The notes: generated by a model from the letters alone, not told the origin. A stretch of DNA of 64,000 bases from Agrobacterium tumefaciens (GCA_025559845.1 CP048469.1:2604001-2668000); one strand, 5' to 3'; numbered from the stretch's first letter, positions 36,468-45,993 are shown. Made by a program: numbers and translations.

Positions 36468-37361
36468 CTAATCGGCAACGGCCCAGATGCGTTCGACGAT
36501 CGGACGGCGATTTTCTCTGGAACGATAAAGCCGGATATCAACGCGAATATCCCAGCTTTCATCGGCAGCACGCACGAGAACGCCACTCTCCAATTCCTGC
36601 CGCATCAGGCTTTCCGGAACCCAGGTCACGCCCCAGCCGGCCATTGCCATGGCTTTCAGACCCACCGACATGCTGCCCTCATGCACACGCTCGAATTTCG
36701 GCAGGCGCGCGCTCAACAGGTCATGCAACAGCGGCCCGAAAAACGATGCCTTTTCATAGTCCAGATAGGCAAAAGGCTGCGTTTCAGCGGTATCGATACG
36801 GTGGAGTGGCAGCCCCTTCGCATCGGGCGCAGATACCGGGATGATGTTTTCATTGCCGAGCACCCGAAACTCAAACATCTGCGCGTCGAGCATGACGGGT
36901 ACTTCATGATGCGCGTAGGTCAGCAGGAAGTCACTGTGACCATCCACCAGTGAATTGAGGTTTTCTTCCATGCTGCCGGAATCCGGTCGCAATGCGGAGA
37001 ACAGCGGCCCTACCTGATCGTTCACCCGCTTCAGCCAATCGGGGAAAAACGTAAAGGAAAGTGTGTGCAGCGCAGTCAACCGCACCGTTTTGGCATCGGC
37101 ACCGTCTTCCTGCAGCAAGGTACGACGAGCATGGTAGAGCTGCTTCAGCGTCTCCTGCGCGACGGGCACAAATTTCACACCCGCTTCAGTCAGTCGTGAC
37201 GGATAGGAGGCACGATCGACCAGCGTCGCGCCAACCCATGCCTCAAGCTGCTTGATGCGGCGGCTGAAAGCCGATTGCGTTACGTGACGCTCGTCGGCCG
37301 CCTTCGAAAAGTTCAACGTTCCGGCAAGCGCCAGGAAATCCTCAAGCCATTTGACTTCCAA
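36468..37361 (-). CDS. LysR-type regulator of the D-peptide region
   Basis: 297-residue LysR regulator. The helix-turn-helix reads WLEDFLALAGTLNFSKAADERHVTQSAFSRRIKQLEAWVG (about residues 4-45), a form I associate with the HypT/YjiE subgroup. I start at the TTG 37361 (GGAG 9-10 bases upstream); the frame extends to 37415 without a family-like sequence. It shares the intergenic area and strand with the D-aminopeptidase and lies 89 bp behind it, so it may be cotranscribed with, and regulate, the D-peptide genes. Ligand unknown. Confidence 0.88.
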   Translation of the reverse strand: MEVKWLEDFLALAGTLNFSKAADERHVTQSAFSRRIKQLEAWVGATLVDRASYPSRLTEAGVKFVPVAQETLKQLYHARRTLLQEDGADAKTVRLTALHTLSFTFFPDWLKRVNDQVGPLFSALRPDSGSMEENLNSLVDGHSDFLLTYAHHEVPVMLDAQMFEFRVLGNENIIPVSAPDAKGLPLHRIDTAETQPFAYLDYEKASFFGPLLHDLLSARLPKFERVHEGSMSVGLKAMAMAGWGVTWVPESLMRQELESGVLVRAADESWDIRVDIRLYRSRENRRPIVERIWAVAD

Positions 37362-37450
37362 CGGCCTATTCTCCCAACAAAGATAACTGCCCGGTCTCCA
37401 TGCGAAGACCGGCATTTATTAGGATCATTCCGGCCGCTTTGAAATCCCTT

Positions 37451-38962
37451 TTAGGAGATGCGCGAATATTCGATCATTCGCGCCCGGCTCGAAACGAGTT
37501 CAATGCGATTGTCATCAAGCCGGTTCAGGCAGATCCGCTTCGTCCACGGACCGTCAACCAGTGTGAAGAGGAAACGGCCATTGCCGAGCGCCATCAACGG
37601 CATCGACCGGCGGGTCGGGCCGACACCCATCGTCAAAACCGCACCGGAAATTTCAAACTCCGCGCCTTCACTCGACGACCAGCGACCGGAGAGCGCCTGT
37701 GGCACCGGATGGTTTTCGACCGGCACAAACCGCCGTGGGGCGTGGCCAGCCTCACCAACAATGGCATCGCCTTCCTGTCTCAGCCGCATCGGGGACGATG
37801 CGGAGCGGGACGAGACCCAGCCATCACCATCGTCATAGAGTGTGTCGTCGCCGTCGATGAAGGTTGAGGTGCTTCCCTTGACTTCAAGCCACCAGGGACC
37901 GTTGTCCGTGACATACATACCGTCCGGCAAAGTGCTGGAGGCAACCGGCAAGGGTAGTCCTGTCAACGCCGCCATGCTCTCCAGCGCAATCTTGAAACCG
38001 TTGGTATCCTCGCGATTGGAGACAACCACAAAACCTGTCCCATTGTCCGGATCGAGCAGGAAATAAGTTTTGTAGCCAGGATGCGATCCACCGTGACCAA
38101 CGAAACGTCGTTCACCCAGATGCGACCAGCGCAGGCCGAGACCGTACTCGCTCATGCGGCCATCCGCCAAAGAGCGCTCCGCAGAAAGCTGGCTCAGAAC
38201 ATTGTCAAAGCTACCCTCACCGCGCATCAAACCCTGCAGCCAGCGGGTCAGGGCGTCCGCGCTTCCGGCGAGGCTGCCTGATGCGGAAATATGCAGGCCA
38301 GCGGCCGAAAGCTGCCAGCCGGTCTCGCCCTTCCAGTAACCGGGCACAAGACCATTGACGGGGTCGTTCCAGACGTCTGGCGCCTTCAGGAAGGTGTCGA
38401 AGGGTGCAGCAATCTGTTCCTGTACGAAATCATCGAAACGGAAACCATTTCGCTCCAGGGCTGCCTCAACGAGGCGATACCCGGTGTTGGAATAGGATAC
38501 CTCGCTGCCAGCCGCAAAGTTAAGACGTGTGAGGCGCGACAGATATTCCAGAAGCGGACCCGCCTTGGTTTCGGTAAAGACGGACAGGCCGAGAAGCGAG
38601 AGGCATTCACGGGTATCCGGCAGACCGCCGCTCATGTCCAGCGCTTGCCCCACCGTCACATCACTGAGCGGGGATTGCAGTTCCGGCAGATGCTTTCCGA
38701 GAGGATCGTCAAGGCCGATCAGATCGGAATGCGCCAGCACCATGGCGCAGAAAACGTGCTTGGTAACGGATGCGTAACGCACCACGCTTTGCGGCGTGAA
38801 GGGCGCGAAGGTCGAAAGGCTCTCGACACCACCCGAATGGGCAAAGCGGATACCCTGCAGATCAAAGCCGATGACCGCACCGCCGGGCTCGTTGCCTGCC
38901 CATTGCGATACAAAACCCTGTGCGATTGTGGACGCGCCGTTCCAGTCGAATTGCTGTGACAT
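37451..38962 (-). CDS. dap: D-aminopeptidase (penicillin-binding-protein-like)
   Basis: 503-residue serine peptidase related to DAP of Ochrobactrum anthropi (about 520 residues), which removes N-terminal D-amino acids. The beta-lactamase-fold catalytic motifs are S65-V-T-K68, Y157-S-N159 and HGGSHPGY. Two C-terminal antiparallel beta-barrel domains (about 340-503) follow, as in DAP. No signal peptide is seen, so it should act in the cytosol on imported peptides. It lies downstream of the Dpp-type importer genes but is separated from them by a terminator-like hairpin. Confidence 0.9.
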   Translation of the reverse strand: MSQQFDWNGASTIAQGFVSQWAGNEPGGAVIGFDLQGIRFAHSGGVESLSTFAPFTPQSVVRYASVTKHVFCAMVLAHSDLIGLDDPLGKHLPELQSPLSDVTVGQALDMSGGLPDTRECLSLLGLSVFTETKAGPLLEYLSRLTRLNFAAGSEVSYSNTGYRLVEAALERNGFRFDDFVQEQIAAPFDTFLKAPDVWNDPVNGLVPGYWKGETGWQLSAAGLHISASGSLAGSADALTRWLQGLMRGEGSFDNVLSQLSAERSLADGRMSEYGLGLRWSHLGERRFVGHGGSHPGYKTYFLLDPDNGTGFVVVSNREDTNGFKIALESMAALTGLPLPVASSTLPDGMYVTDNGPWWLEVKGSTSTFIDGDDTLYDDGDGWVSSRSASSPMRLRQEGDAIVGEAGHAPRRFVPVENHPVPQALSGRWSSSEGAEFEISGAVLTMGVGPTRRSMPLMALGNGRFLFTLVDGPWTKRICLNRLDDNRIELVSSRARMIEYSRIS

Positions 38963-38982
38963 GTTTCCGTCTCGTATTTCCG

Positions 38983-39010
38983 AAAAAAGAAAGCCGGCAT
39001 CAAGCCGGCT
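38983..39010 (-). terminator. Terminator-like hairpin between importer ATPase and dap
   Basis: On the minus strand AGCCGGC-TTGAT-GCCGGCT is followed by TTCTTTTTTC. The stem begins inside the ATPase coding end, and the T-run ends 21 bp before the dap start. It probably lowers dap expression relative to the importer genes. Confidence 0.75.
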
Positions 39011-39740
39011 CTTCCAATCTTATGCTGAGGCTGCGCAATTCAGCCGTATGCTCATGTTTCGTCCGGCCTTCACGCAGATCTTCCGCGCTCAACTGCTCCA
39101 CCATCTCGCCGTTCAGCATCACACCCACCTGCGGGCAAAGATGCGCGATAACCGCGAGATTGTGGCTGACGAGGATATAGGTGAGGTTTCTCGCCGCACG
39201 CAGATCCGACAGCAGGTTGAGGATTTCCGCCTGCACCGAAACGTCGAGCGCCGATGTTGGTTCATCGAGCAGCAGAACCTCGGGATCAGCGATCAGCGCG
39301 CGGGCAATCGCGACACGCTGACGCTGGCCACCGGAAAGCTGGTGCGGAAAGCGGAAACGTACGGCCTGCGGCAAAGCCACGTCCGACAAGGCTTGCTGGA
39401 TGCGCTTTTCGATATTGTCCATGCCGTGAACCAGCGGAAGCTCGCTCAGGATACGGTCAATGGTCTGGCGCGGATGCAACGAACCATAGGGGTCCTGGAA
39501 CACCATCTGCACCTGCCGGAAAAATTCCGGCGTGCGCTTCAACGGTGCATCCTTGCCGCCGAAGGCGATACGACCTTCCCAGCTTTCATTCAGACCCGCC
39601 ATGGCACGCAGGATCGTGGACTTGCCCGAGCCGCTCTCACCGACGATGCCAAAGCTGCCGCCCTTTTCCACGGAAAAGGAAACGCCCTTCACCACTTCGC
39701 GGTCGCCGAACTTGATACGCAGTTTTTCGACATCAATCAT
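39000..39740 (-). CDS. Oligopeptide ABC transporter ATPase (DppF/OppF type)
   Basis: 246-residue ATPase of a peptide importer. Motifs: GESGSGKST (Walker A), FQDPYGSLHPRQTIDRIL (Q-loop, typical of OppF), LSGGQRQRVAIARAL (signature), VLLLDEPTSALDVS (Walker B) and LVSHNLAVI (switch). The ATG at 39740 overlaps the preceding gene's stop as ATGA; a start at 39752 is also in frame. It is slightly short because the C-terminal oligopeptide extension is minimal. Confidence 0.94.
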   Translation of the reverse strand: MIDVEKLRIKFGDREVVKGVSFSVEKGGSFGIVGESGSGKSTILRAMAGLNESWEGRIAFGGKDAPLKRTPEFFRQVQMVFQDPYGSLHPRQTIDRILSELPLVHGMDNIEKRIQQALSDVALPQAVRFRFPHQLSGGQRQRVAIARALIADPEVLLLDEPTSALDVSVQAEILNLLSDLRAARNLTYILVSHNLAVIAHLCPQVGVMLNGEMVEQLSAEDLREGRTKHEHTAELRSLSIRLEEPA

Positions 39741-40567
39741 TGGCTGGACCACGCTGCATCACGGTTGAGAACGGGAAGACGCTCGCGCGGATGCGTCAGC
39801 GAGGGAATGCAGTTCAACAGACCCTTTGTGTAGGGATGTTCGGCCTTCAGAAGTTCCGAAGCCTTCAACTCCTCCATCACGCGGCCGGAATACATCACCG
39901 CAACACGGTCGCAAAAATGCGAGACGAGCGGCAGGTCATGGCTGATGAGGATGAGGCCCATGCCGCGTTCCGACACCAGTTCCTCGATCAGACGCAGAAT
40001 TTCCGCCTGTACCGTGGCGTCGAGTGCACTGGTCGGCTCGTCGGCGATCAGAAGCTCCGGATCGGGCGCCAGCATCATGGCGATCATGACGCGCTGGCCC
40101 ATGCCACCGGAGACTTCATGCGCGTAGGAACCGGCGACCTGACGCGGATTGCGGATCTTCACCTGATCCAGAAGCCCGATCGCCGCTTCCATCGCCGCAC
40201 GCTTGCTGCCACCCTTATGGGTCCGCCAGGCTTCAGCAACCTGAGTGCCGATCGTCTTGACCGGATTGAGCGAATATTTCGGGTCCTGCAGAATGAAGCC
40301 TGCGCGCTTGCCGCGGATCTGGCGCATCTGCTTTTCGCTGGCCGACAAAACGTCGATACCATCGAAGGAAAGGTTGTCCGCCTTGATATCGGCAATTGGT
40401 GGCAAAAGCTTCATCAGCGCCCGTGCCGTCAAGCTTTTGCCGGAACCGGATTCGCCGACGATGCCGAGCTTTTCCGTGCCGAGTTTCATGGACACACCGC
40501 GCACCGCCTCGAAGCGACTGGTGCGGGTCTGAAACGCGATTTTCAGGTTTTCAATTTCGACCAGCAT
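39737..40567 (-). CDS. Oligopeptide ABC transporter ATPase (DppD/OppD type)
   Basis: 276-residue partner ATPase, with GESGSGKSLTARALM (Walker A), LQDPKYSLNPVKTIG (Q-loop), VSGGMGQRVMIAMML (signature), LLIADEPTSALDAT (Walker B) and LISHDLPLV (switch). The C-terminal HPYTKGLLNCIPSLTHPRERLPVL is the oligopeptide-transporter extension. It starts three bases after the permease gene stop, in a tightly packed five-gene unit. Confidence 0.95.
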   Translation of the reverse strand: MLVEIENLKIAFQTRTSRFEAVRGVSMKLGTEKLGIVGESGSGKSLTARALMKLLPPIADIKADNLSFDGIDVLSASEKQMRQIRGKRAGFILQDPKYSLNPVKTIGTQVAEAWRTHKGGSKRAAMEAAIGLLDQVKIRNPRQVAGSYAHEVSGGMGQRVMIAMMLAPDPELLIADEPTSALDATVQAEILRLIEELVSERGMGLILISHDLPLVSHFCDRVAVMYSGRVMEELKASELLKAEHPYTKGLLNCIPSLTHPRERLPVLNRDAAWSSQ

Positions 40568-40570
40568 GGC

Positions 40571-41473
40571 TCATTGTCCCTTCGGGTCGAGCACGTCGCG
40601 CAAGCCATCGCCAAGGAAGTTGAAGGCAAGCGAAACGAGAAAGATGGCAATACCTGGAATGGTGGCGACCCACCATTGCTCAAAGATAAAGCGCTTGGCG
40701 GTAGCAATCATCGCGCCCCACTCCGGAGACGGTGGCTGCGCACCCATGCCGAGGAAGCCAAGGCTGGCGGCCGTGATGATGATCGAGCTCATGTCGAGCG
40801 TGATGCGCACGATCAGGCTCGGCACGCAGAGCGGCGCGATATGGCGGGCAATGATGCGCCAGGCCGAGGCACCGGTCAGGCGGTAGGCCGCAACGAAGTC
40901 GCTGCCACGAACAGTCATGGTCTCGGCACGCGCCAGGCGCGCATAGGGCGGCCAGGCGGTCAGTGCAATCGCCAGGATAGCGCTTTCGACACCGGGCTTC
41001 AGAGCGGCAACGAAAGCCAGCGCCAGGATGAGACGGGGAAACGCCAGGAAGACGTCCGTCACGCGCATCAGCACGGTATCTACGACACCGCCGAAGTAAC
41101 CGGCGATACAGCCGATCGCCAATCCGATGGGCGCCACGAGAACGACAACGGCGATAACCATGCCGAGCGTAACGCGACCGCCGTAAAGGATGCGCGAGAG
41201 AATATCGCGCCCAAGCTCATCCGTACCGAACCAGTGTTCGGCGCTTGGGAACGCAAGGCGATTGCCGAGGCTCTGCGTCGCCGGATCGTAAGGTGCAAGC
41301 ACCGGCGCAAGCAGCGACAGCACGATGAACAGCAAAATGATCGTCAGTCCGATCACCGCCAATGGATTGGATTTGAGGCTGAGCCAGATGCGATAGCGGT
41401 TTCCCCACGCCGCTTGGCGACGGGAATGCGGCGTCTCATCGAGTGCCCAGTTTCTGAAAGTAGCAAGCATCAT
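40571..41473 (-). CDS. Oligopeptide ABC transporter permease (DppC type)
   Basis: 300-residue permease with an N-terminal helix (about 35-60), then the GTDELGRDILSRILYGGRVTLGM entry segment of the DppC family and five further helices. The permease loop is RGSDFVAAYRLTGASAWRIIARHIAP. Its start overlaps the dppB-like stop as ATGA. Confidence 0.95.
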   Translation of the reverse strand: MMLATFRNWALDETPHSRRQAAWGNRYRIWLSLKSNPLAVIGLTIILLFIVLSLLAPVLAPYDPATQSLGNRLAFPSAEHWFGTDELGRDILSRILYGGRVTLGMVIAVVVLVAPIGLAIGCIAGYFGGVVDTVLMRVTDVFLAFPRLILALAFVAALKPGVESAILAIALTAWPPYARLARAETMTVRGSDFVAAYRLTGASAWRIIARHIAPLCVPSLIVRITLDMSSIIITAASLGFLGMGAQPPSPEWGAMIATAKRFIFEQWWVATIPGIAIFLVSLAFNFLGDGLRDVLDPKGQ

Positions 41474-42489
41474 CGAACGCGCGGGTCCATTACTCGGTAA
41501 AGTACGTCTGCGAGCAGGTTGAGGGCGACATAGATGAGGCCGATCAACAGGGTTGCCCCGACGACAGGGTTCATGTCTGCGTTCATAAGCGACACGGTGA
41601 GGTATTGGCCAAGCCCAGGCCAGCTGAACACGGTTTCGGTGACCACAGCGCCTTCGAGAAGGCCGGCATAGGTGAGCGCAAGAACCGTGATGAGCTGCAC
41701 GGCAACCGTCGGGAACGCATGTCCCCAGATGACGGTCATAGCCGAAAGCCCCTTGGCGCGGGCGGTGATGACATATTCACCCTTCAGCGCGTCAATCATG
41801 AAGGCGCGCGTCATGCGGGTGATATAGGCCATGCTGAAATAGGCAAGAATGCAGACCGGCTGAACCATATGGGCGATGGCGTCGTAGAACGCATCCCAAT
41901 CGCCAGCCAGCAACGTATCGACGCTCAGCAGCCCGGTAACCGGATCGATCATCCCGTCGAAAATGATGTCTTGCCGGCCAGGTCCCGGCGCAACGCCAAG
42001 CGTTGCGTAGAATACCAGCAGCGAGATCAGGGCCAGCATAAAGACCGGCACGGAGTGACCCGCCAGACAGACGACGCGGATGACCTGATCGGTCAGCTTG
42101 CCCTGACGAACGGCGGCCCAGACACCGAGCGGAATGCCGATCAGCGCCGCAATGATAAGCGCAGCCGTGGCAAGCTCGAAGGTGGCGGGGAACACGCGGG
42201 TAATATCCACCCAGACCGGGTTGCGGGTCAGAATGGAGTTGCCGAAATCGCCGTGCAGAACCTGCGAAACATAGTGGAAGAATTGGACGACCAGCGGCTG
42301 ATCGAGGCCCATTTCGGCCCGGACCCGCACAATGACGTCCTCGGGCGCGTTGTCGCCGACCGCCGCAATCACGGGATCGACGGGCATGACGCGCCCGATC
42401 ATGAAGGTGATGACCATCAAACCGAACAGCGTCAGAATGACGCTGCTCAGTGTCGACGATATGCTTTTAACGCGCTTGTTCAATGTCAC
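41470..42489 (-). CDS. Oligopeptide ABC transporter permease (DppB type)
   Basis: 339-residue permease beginning with a helix that includes SVILTLFGLMVITFMIGRVMPVDP, the usual DppB opening. RARAEMGLDQPLVVQFFHYVSQVLHGDFG and the loop LKGEYVITARAKGLSAMTVIWGHAFP follow the family pattern. A loop insert near residues 165-205 (GPGRQDIIFDGMIDPVTG) is longer than in DppB. Its ATG overlaps the binding-protein stop by 4 bp. Confidence 0.95.
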   Translation of the reverse strand: MTLNKRVKSISSTLSSVILTLFGLMVITFMIGRVMPVDPVIAAVGDNAPEDVIVRVRAEMGLDQPLVVQFFHYVSQVLHGDFGNSILTRNPVWVDITRVFPATFELATAALIIAALIGIPLGVWAAVRQGKLTDQVIRVVCLAGHSVPVFMLALISLLVFYATLGVAPGPGRQDIIFDGMIDPVTGLLSVDTLLAGDWDAFYDAIAHMVQPVCILAYFSMAYITRMTRAFMIDALKGEYVITARAKGLSAMTVIWGHAFPTVAVQLITVLALTYAGLLEGAVVTETVFSWPGLGQYLTVSLMNADMNPVVGATLLIGLIYVALNLLADVLYRVMDPRVR

Positions 42490-44078
42490 GCTTTCTTCGC
42501 ATCGTGGTAGGAATTGCCCTCGGACAGAACGCCGAGTTCGAAACCGGAAACGCCCTTACGGAAAGCTGCCGTCTTCGTTGTCTGGAACATGAACACGAAG
42601 GGGCTGTTTTGCATGTGCTCGCGCTGCAGGGCTTCGTAAAGCTCGACGCGCTTTGCCGGGTCCTTCTCGTCGCGGGCAGCTTCAGCCTTGGCGGCGAAAT
42701 CGTCGCTCTTGAAGCGCGAACGCCACAGGAACGGCTTCGACTTGGCGTCGTCGGCATTGTTCTTGTTGATGTTGAAAACATCAGCATTGGAATGCGGATC
42801 GAAGTAGTCGGTACCCCAGGCAGACAGAGCCATCTGGTGCTCACGCGCACGCATCTTGGTCAGAACCTGACGGTTTTCAGCCGACTGCAGACGCACCTTG
42901 ATGCCGATATCGGCGAGGTTTGCCTGGATGGCCTGCGCCAGATCCGGGTAAGGCTGCGCGGAATAGTGATCCATGCTGATCTCGAAACCATCGGCAAGAC
43001 CGGCTTCCGCCATCAGAGCCTTGGCCTTCTCGACATCGCGCTGGTACGGAACGTCGTTGACGGCGCCCGGGAAGCCCTTCGGCTCGAAGCTCTGGTGAAC
43101 TTCATGGGTCAGCGGCACGATGTTTTCCTGCATGCCCTTGTAGTCCAGCGCCCACTTGATGGCCTGCCAGACCTGCGGCTTCGCAAGGTTTTCATTTCCC
43201 TGGTTCAGCGAAATCAGAACCAGCGATGCGATGCTCTTGCGCTCAAGCACGATGTTTTCATCGTTCTGAACGGTGCGAAGCTGCTCGGACGTCAGGTCGC
43301 GTGCAATATCGATATCACCCTTCTGCAGCATCAGAAGCTGCGAGGACGGGTCCGTCACATGACGCAGGATGATGCGCTTGAGGTTACCTTTGTAAGGGCC
43401 ATTTGGATTGAGCGTCAAAGCCACGCTCTCGCTCGGCTTCCAGGACTGCAGCATGAAATCGCCAGAACCGGCGCTGTTCTTCTGCAGCCAGCCATTGCCG
43501 AGGTCTTCGCCGTTGGCGTTCTCGAGTACAGCCTTCTTTTCGACGATCGCGCCGATATTGGCCGACAGGCAGTACAGCAGGAAGGAGATTGCCGTCGGCT
43601 GGGCAGTCGTCAGCTTCACCGTCTTGTCGTCAGTGGCAACGATGGTGGTTTCGGCGTTGTCAGGCGTGAAACCAAACTGGCTGATGATGAAGGCCGGGCT
43701 CTTGTTCATCTTGACGGCGCGCTGCAGCGAGAACGCGACGTCCTCAGCCGTAACCTTTGCACCGCTGGAGAAGGTTGCCTCTTCACCGATCGTGAAGGTG
43801 AAGACCTTGCTGTCAGCATCGGCTTCCCACGCGCTTGCGATCACCGGATCGACCTTGGTGGAATCTTCACGGTTGGCGCGCACCAGCTTCTGGTACATGT
43901 TGCTGATGATTTCGCCACCAACGGCTTCGAAACCTTCATGCGGATCGAGGCTCGTCATGTTGTCCAGCTGCTGCGCGACAACGAGAATGTCCTTTGGCGT
44001 GTCAGCGAAGGACAGGCGGGCATAGGACAGGAATGGTACTGCAGCGCCAGCGATCAGCAGGTTGCGTCTAGAAATCAT
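42486..44078 (-). CDS. Oligopeptide ABC substrate-binding protein (family 5, Tat signal)
   Basis: 530-residue periplasmic receptor of the DppA/OppA group. The leader MISRRNLLIAGAAVPFL has a twin-arginine motif. LVVAQQLDNMTSLDPHEGFEAVGGEI, the SSGAKVTAEDVAFSLQRAV segment and AKALMAEAGLADGFEIS are typical. First gene of a five-gene importer (binding protein, two permeases, two ATPases), all overlapping by 4 bp or nearly touching. With D-aminopeptidase downstream and a dipeptidase divergent, peptides with D-residues are the likely cargo (inference). Confidence 0.94.
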   Translation of the reverse strand: MISRRNLLIAGAAVPFLSYARLSFADTPKDILVVAQQLDNMTSLDPHEGFEAVGGEIISNMYQKLVRANREDSTKVDPVIASAWEADADSKVFTFTIGEEATFSSGAKVTAEDVAFSLQRAVKMNKSPAFIISQFGFTPDNAETTIVATDDKTVKLTTAQPTAISFLLYCLSANIGAIVEKKAVLENANGEDLGNGWLQKNSAGSGDFMLQSWKPSESVALTLNPNGPYKGNLKRIILRHVTDPSSQLLMLQKGDIDIARDLTSEQLRTVQNDENIVLERKSIASLVLISLNQGNENLAKPQVWQAIKWALDYKGMQENIVPLTHEVHQSFEPKGFPGAVNDVPYQRDVEKAKALMAEAGLADGFEISMDHYSAQPYPDLAQAIQANLADIGIKVRLQSAENRQVLTKMRAREHQMALSAWGTDYFDPHSNADVFNINKNNADDAKSKPFLWRSRFKSDDFAAKAEAARDEKDPAKRVELYEALQREHMQNSPFVFMFQTTKTAAFRKGVSGFELGVLSEGNSYHDAKKA

Positions 44079-44316
44079 CAGAAAATCCCCTTTCGGACCT
44101 ATTATCGAGAAAAAGATCGGAGCTTTGCCCCAATCCAGTCGTTATTTTTCTTTTTTTCGCGATTACCACGACGGATTGAGGCCACACCAATTCCAAATTT
44201 GGCAGGCCCTATGCAGGGATTGCATCTGCCCGCACCTTGAAATTTCGCCCGCGAAGGCAGACAACGCTGGCATCTCCACTTCCTTTGCTTCCGAAATTTT
44301 CCAAGGTGATGCGAAC

Positions 44317-45357
44317 ATGACAAGCGAAACGGCCGTTCCCGTATTCGACGGACATAACGATGTGCTGCTGAGATTGTGGCGCTCAGGCAATCCGTCGCCG
44401 GAGACGCTTCTGGTGGACGGTGACACCGTTGGCCATATCGATCTTCCGCGTGCCAAAAAGGGCGGTCTGGCGGGTGGCCTCTGCGCAATCTATGTTCCCT
44501 CGCCCAGCATGGAAAAAGATGCAAATGGCGATTTTCTCGCACCTGAGCAGGGCGACGCGCTTGCCGCGACACTCTCCATGGCGAGCCTCCTGTTCCGTGC
44601 CGAGAAGAAGTCCAACGGTGCGCTGAAGGTCTGCCGGACTGCCGCAGATATTCGCGACGCCATGGGAACCGGTGCATTCGCATCGGTCTTCCATATCGAG
44701 GGCGCCGAAGCGATCGCCGGTGATCTGGATGCGCTCTACGTTCTGCACCAGGCTGGCTTGCGTACCCTTGGCCCGGTCTGGAGCCGCCCGAACATCTTCG
44801 CCTACGGCGTTCCGTTCCGCTTCCCTTCCACCCCGGATATTGGCCCTGGTCTGACGGAAACCGGCAAGCGGCTGATCAAGACCTGCAATGAACTGAAGAT
44901 CATGGTCGACCTGTCGCACATGAACGAGCAGGGCTTCTGGGACATCGCAAAGATCACCGACGCACCACTCGTGGCGTCCCATTCGAACGCCTATGCGCTG
45001 TGCAATCACAGCCGTAATCTCACAGACCGCCAACTCGACGCGATCCGCGATACGGGTGGACTTGCCGGCATCAACTTCGGCGTTCTTTTCCTGCGTCAGG
45101 ACGGTGTGAAAAACCCGGATACCGATCTTGGCGAACTGGTGCGCCATGTCGATTATATCGCCAACCGCATCGGTATCGATCACGTTGCACTTGGTTCGGA
45201 TTTCGACGGCACGACAATCCCGGCATCAATGAAGGACGCTGGCGATCTGCAACTGCTGGTCAAGGCGTTACGCAACAGTGGTTATGACGATGACGCCCTT
45301 GCCAAGATTTGCCACGGCAACTGGGTTCGCGTGCTGGAAAAAACCTGGGGCGCTTAA
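44317..45357 (+). CDS. Membrane-dipeptidase family zinc peptidase (M19)
   Basis: 346-residue renal-dipeptidase-like enzyme that splits dipeptides, often L-X-D-X or D,D. Dinuclear zinc ligands are H13 and D15 (DGHND), E128 (HIEGAE), H222 (SHSNA), H231 (NHSRN) and the D of GSDFDG. I start at ATG 44317 (AAGGTGAT upstream); the frame is open from 44062 but that part is not family-like. No signal peptide, so cytosolic. It is divergent from the peptide importer across 238 bp and probably shares its regulation. Confidence 0.93.
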   Translation: MTSETAVPVFDGHNDVLLRLWRSGNPSPETLLVDGDTVGHIDLPRAKKGGLAGGLCAIYVPSPSMEKDANGDFLAPEQGDALAATLSMASLLFRAEKKSNGALKVCRTAADIRDAMGTGAFASVFHIEGAEAIAGDLDALYVLHQAGLRTLGPVWSRPNIFAYGVPFRFPSTPDIGPGLTETGKRLIKTCNELKIMVDLSHMNEQGFWDIAKITDAPLVASHSNAYALCNHSRNLTDRQLDAIRDTGGLAGINFGVLFLRQDGVKNPDTDLGELVRHVDYIANRIGIDHVALGSDFDGTTIPASMKDAGDLQLLVKALRNSGYDDDALAKICHGNWVRVLEKTWGA

Positions 45358-45409
45358 GACGCCCGAGGTTAATCTCAATTGCTCCGACGCAGATGCGCCG
45401 GAGACAAGG

Positions 45410-45443
45410 GCGGCAAGGCTCAGGCCTTTGCCGCTTTCTTTTT
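45410..45443 (+). terminator. Terminator of the dipeptidase gene
   Basis: Ten-pair stem GCGGCAAGGC/GCC(T)TTGCCGC with one bulged T and a TCAG loop, followed by TTTCTTTTT. It lies within the 3' end of the convergent small membrane protein gene, whose Lys/Ala-rich tail is encoded by the same bases. Confidence 0.75.
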
Positions 45444-45713
45444 GCCCGTTGCGCGAAACGCGAGAAGGCCGCCAACCAGAGCGAACATCGCCCACTTGAG
45501 CGGCAATGCATCCGCCGTCTCGCTGCGGATCGGCAGGACGGTGACAGTGCCGGGGCTCGATTCATATCCGGTCTGCCCCTTGGCCTTTGCATCGGCAATC
45601 TGCTGTGGCGAAACAACCCATTCCGCTCCCCGCATCTTGTCGTACGTCATGAAACCACCGCCGGCGACTACGGCAACAACGAGTGAAATCACGATTCTTG
45701 TGGGCATGTTCAT
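45420..45713 (-). CDS. Small two-helix membrane protein, unknown function
   Basis: 97-residue protein MNMPTRIVISLVVAVVAGGGFMTYD..., with a membrane helix at about 6-22 and another near 68-85 (PLKWAMFALVGGLLAFRA), then a basic tail GKKKAAKA. The loop between contains SPGTVTVLPIRSETADALP. ATG 45713 is placed six bases after AAGGAG. I do not recognise the family. It is convergent with the dipeptidase and divergent from lpiA. Confidence 0.75.
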   Translation of the reverse strand: MNMPTRIVISLVVAVVAGGGFMTYDKMRGAEWVVSPQQIADAKAKGQTGYESSPGTVTVLPIRSETADALPLKWAMFALVGGLLAFRATGKKKAAKA

Positions 45714-45993
45714 AAGCATCTCCTTCAACTGAAAGGAGCGTGTAGTCGCATCAAACAACACCACCAAGCAACCAGCACGTTTAATTTTGCACAGTTTGGG
45801 ACAATGGCAAAAAACGCGCATCTCCTGGTTGCTTTTTATCGCTCAATCTGGCGAAATCCCTTAAAAACCAAGCCCAAAGTACACATCGACAGTTTACGCG
45901 TTTCTGCTAATCACATTTCCCGAATGACACCGAAATGGCGACACAATCCTGTGGTTCGCCAGTCATCACATCGGCGCCGGCAAGCAGGGCAAC

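Noticed and set aside
39740..41500. 586-codon plus-strand frame
   Set aside because: Antisense to three well-defined ABC transporter genes and rich in Arg/His/Gln without motifs.
42483..44240. 585-codon plus-strand frame
   Set aside because: Shadow of the family 5 binding-protein gene; no domain features.
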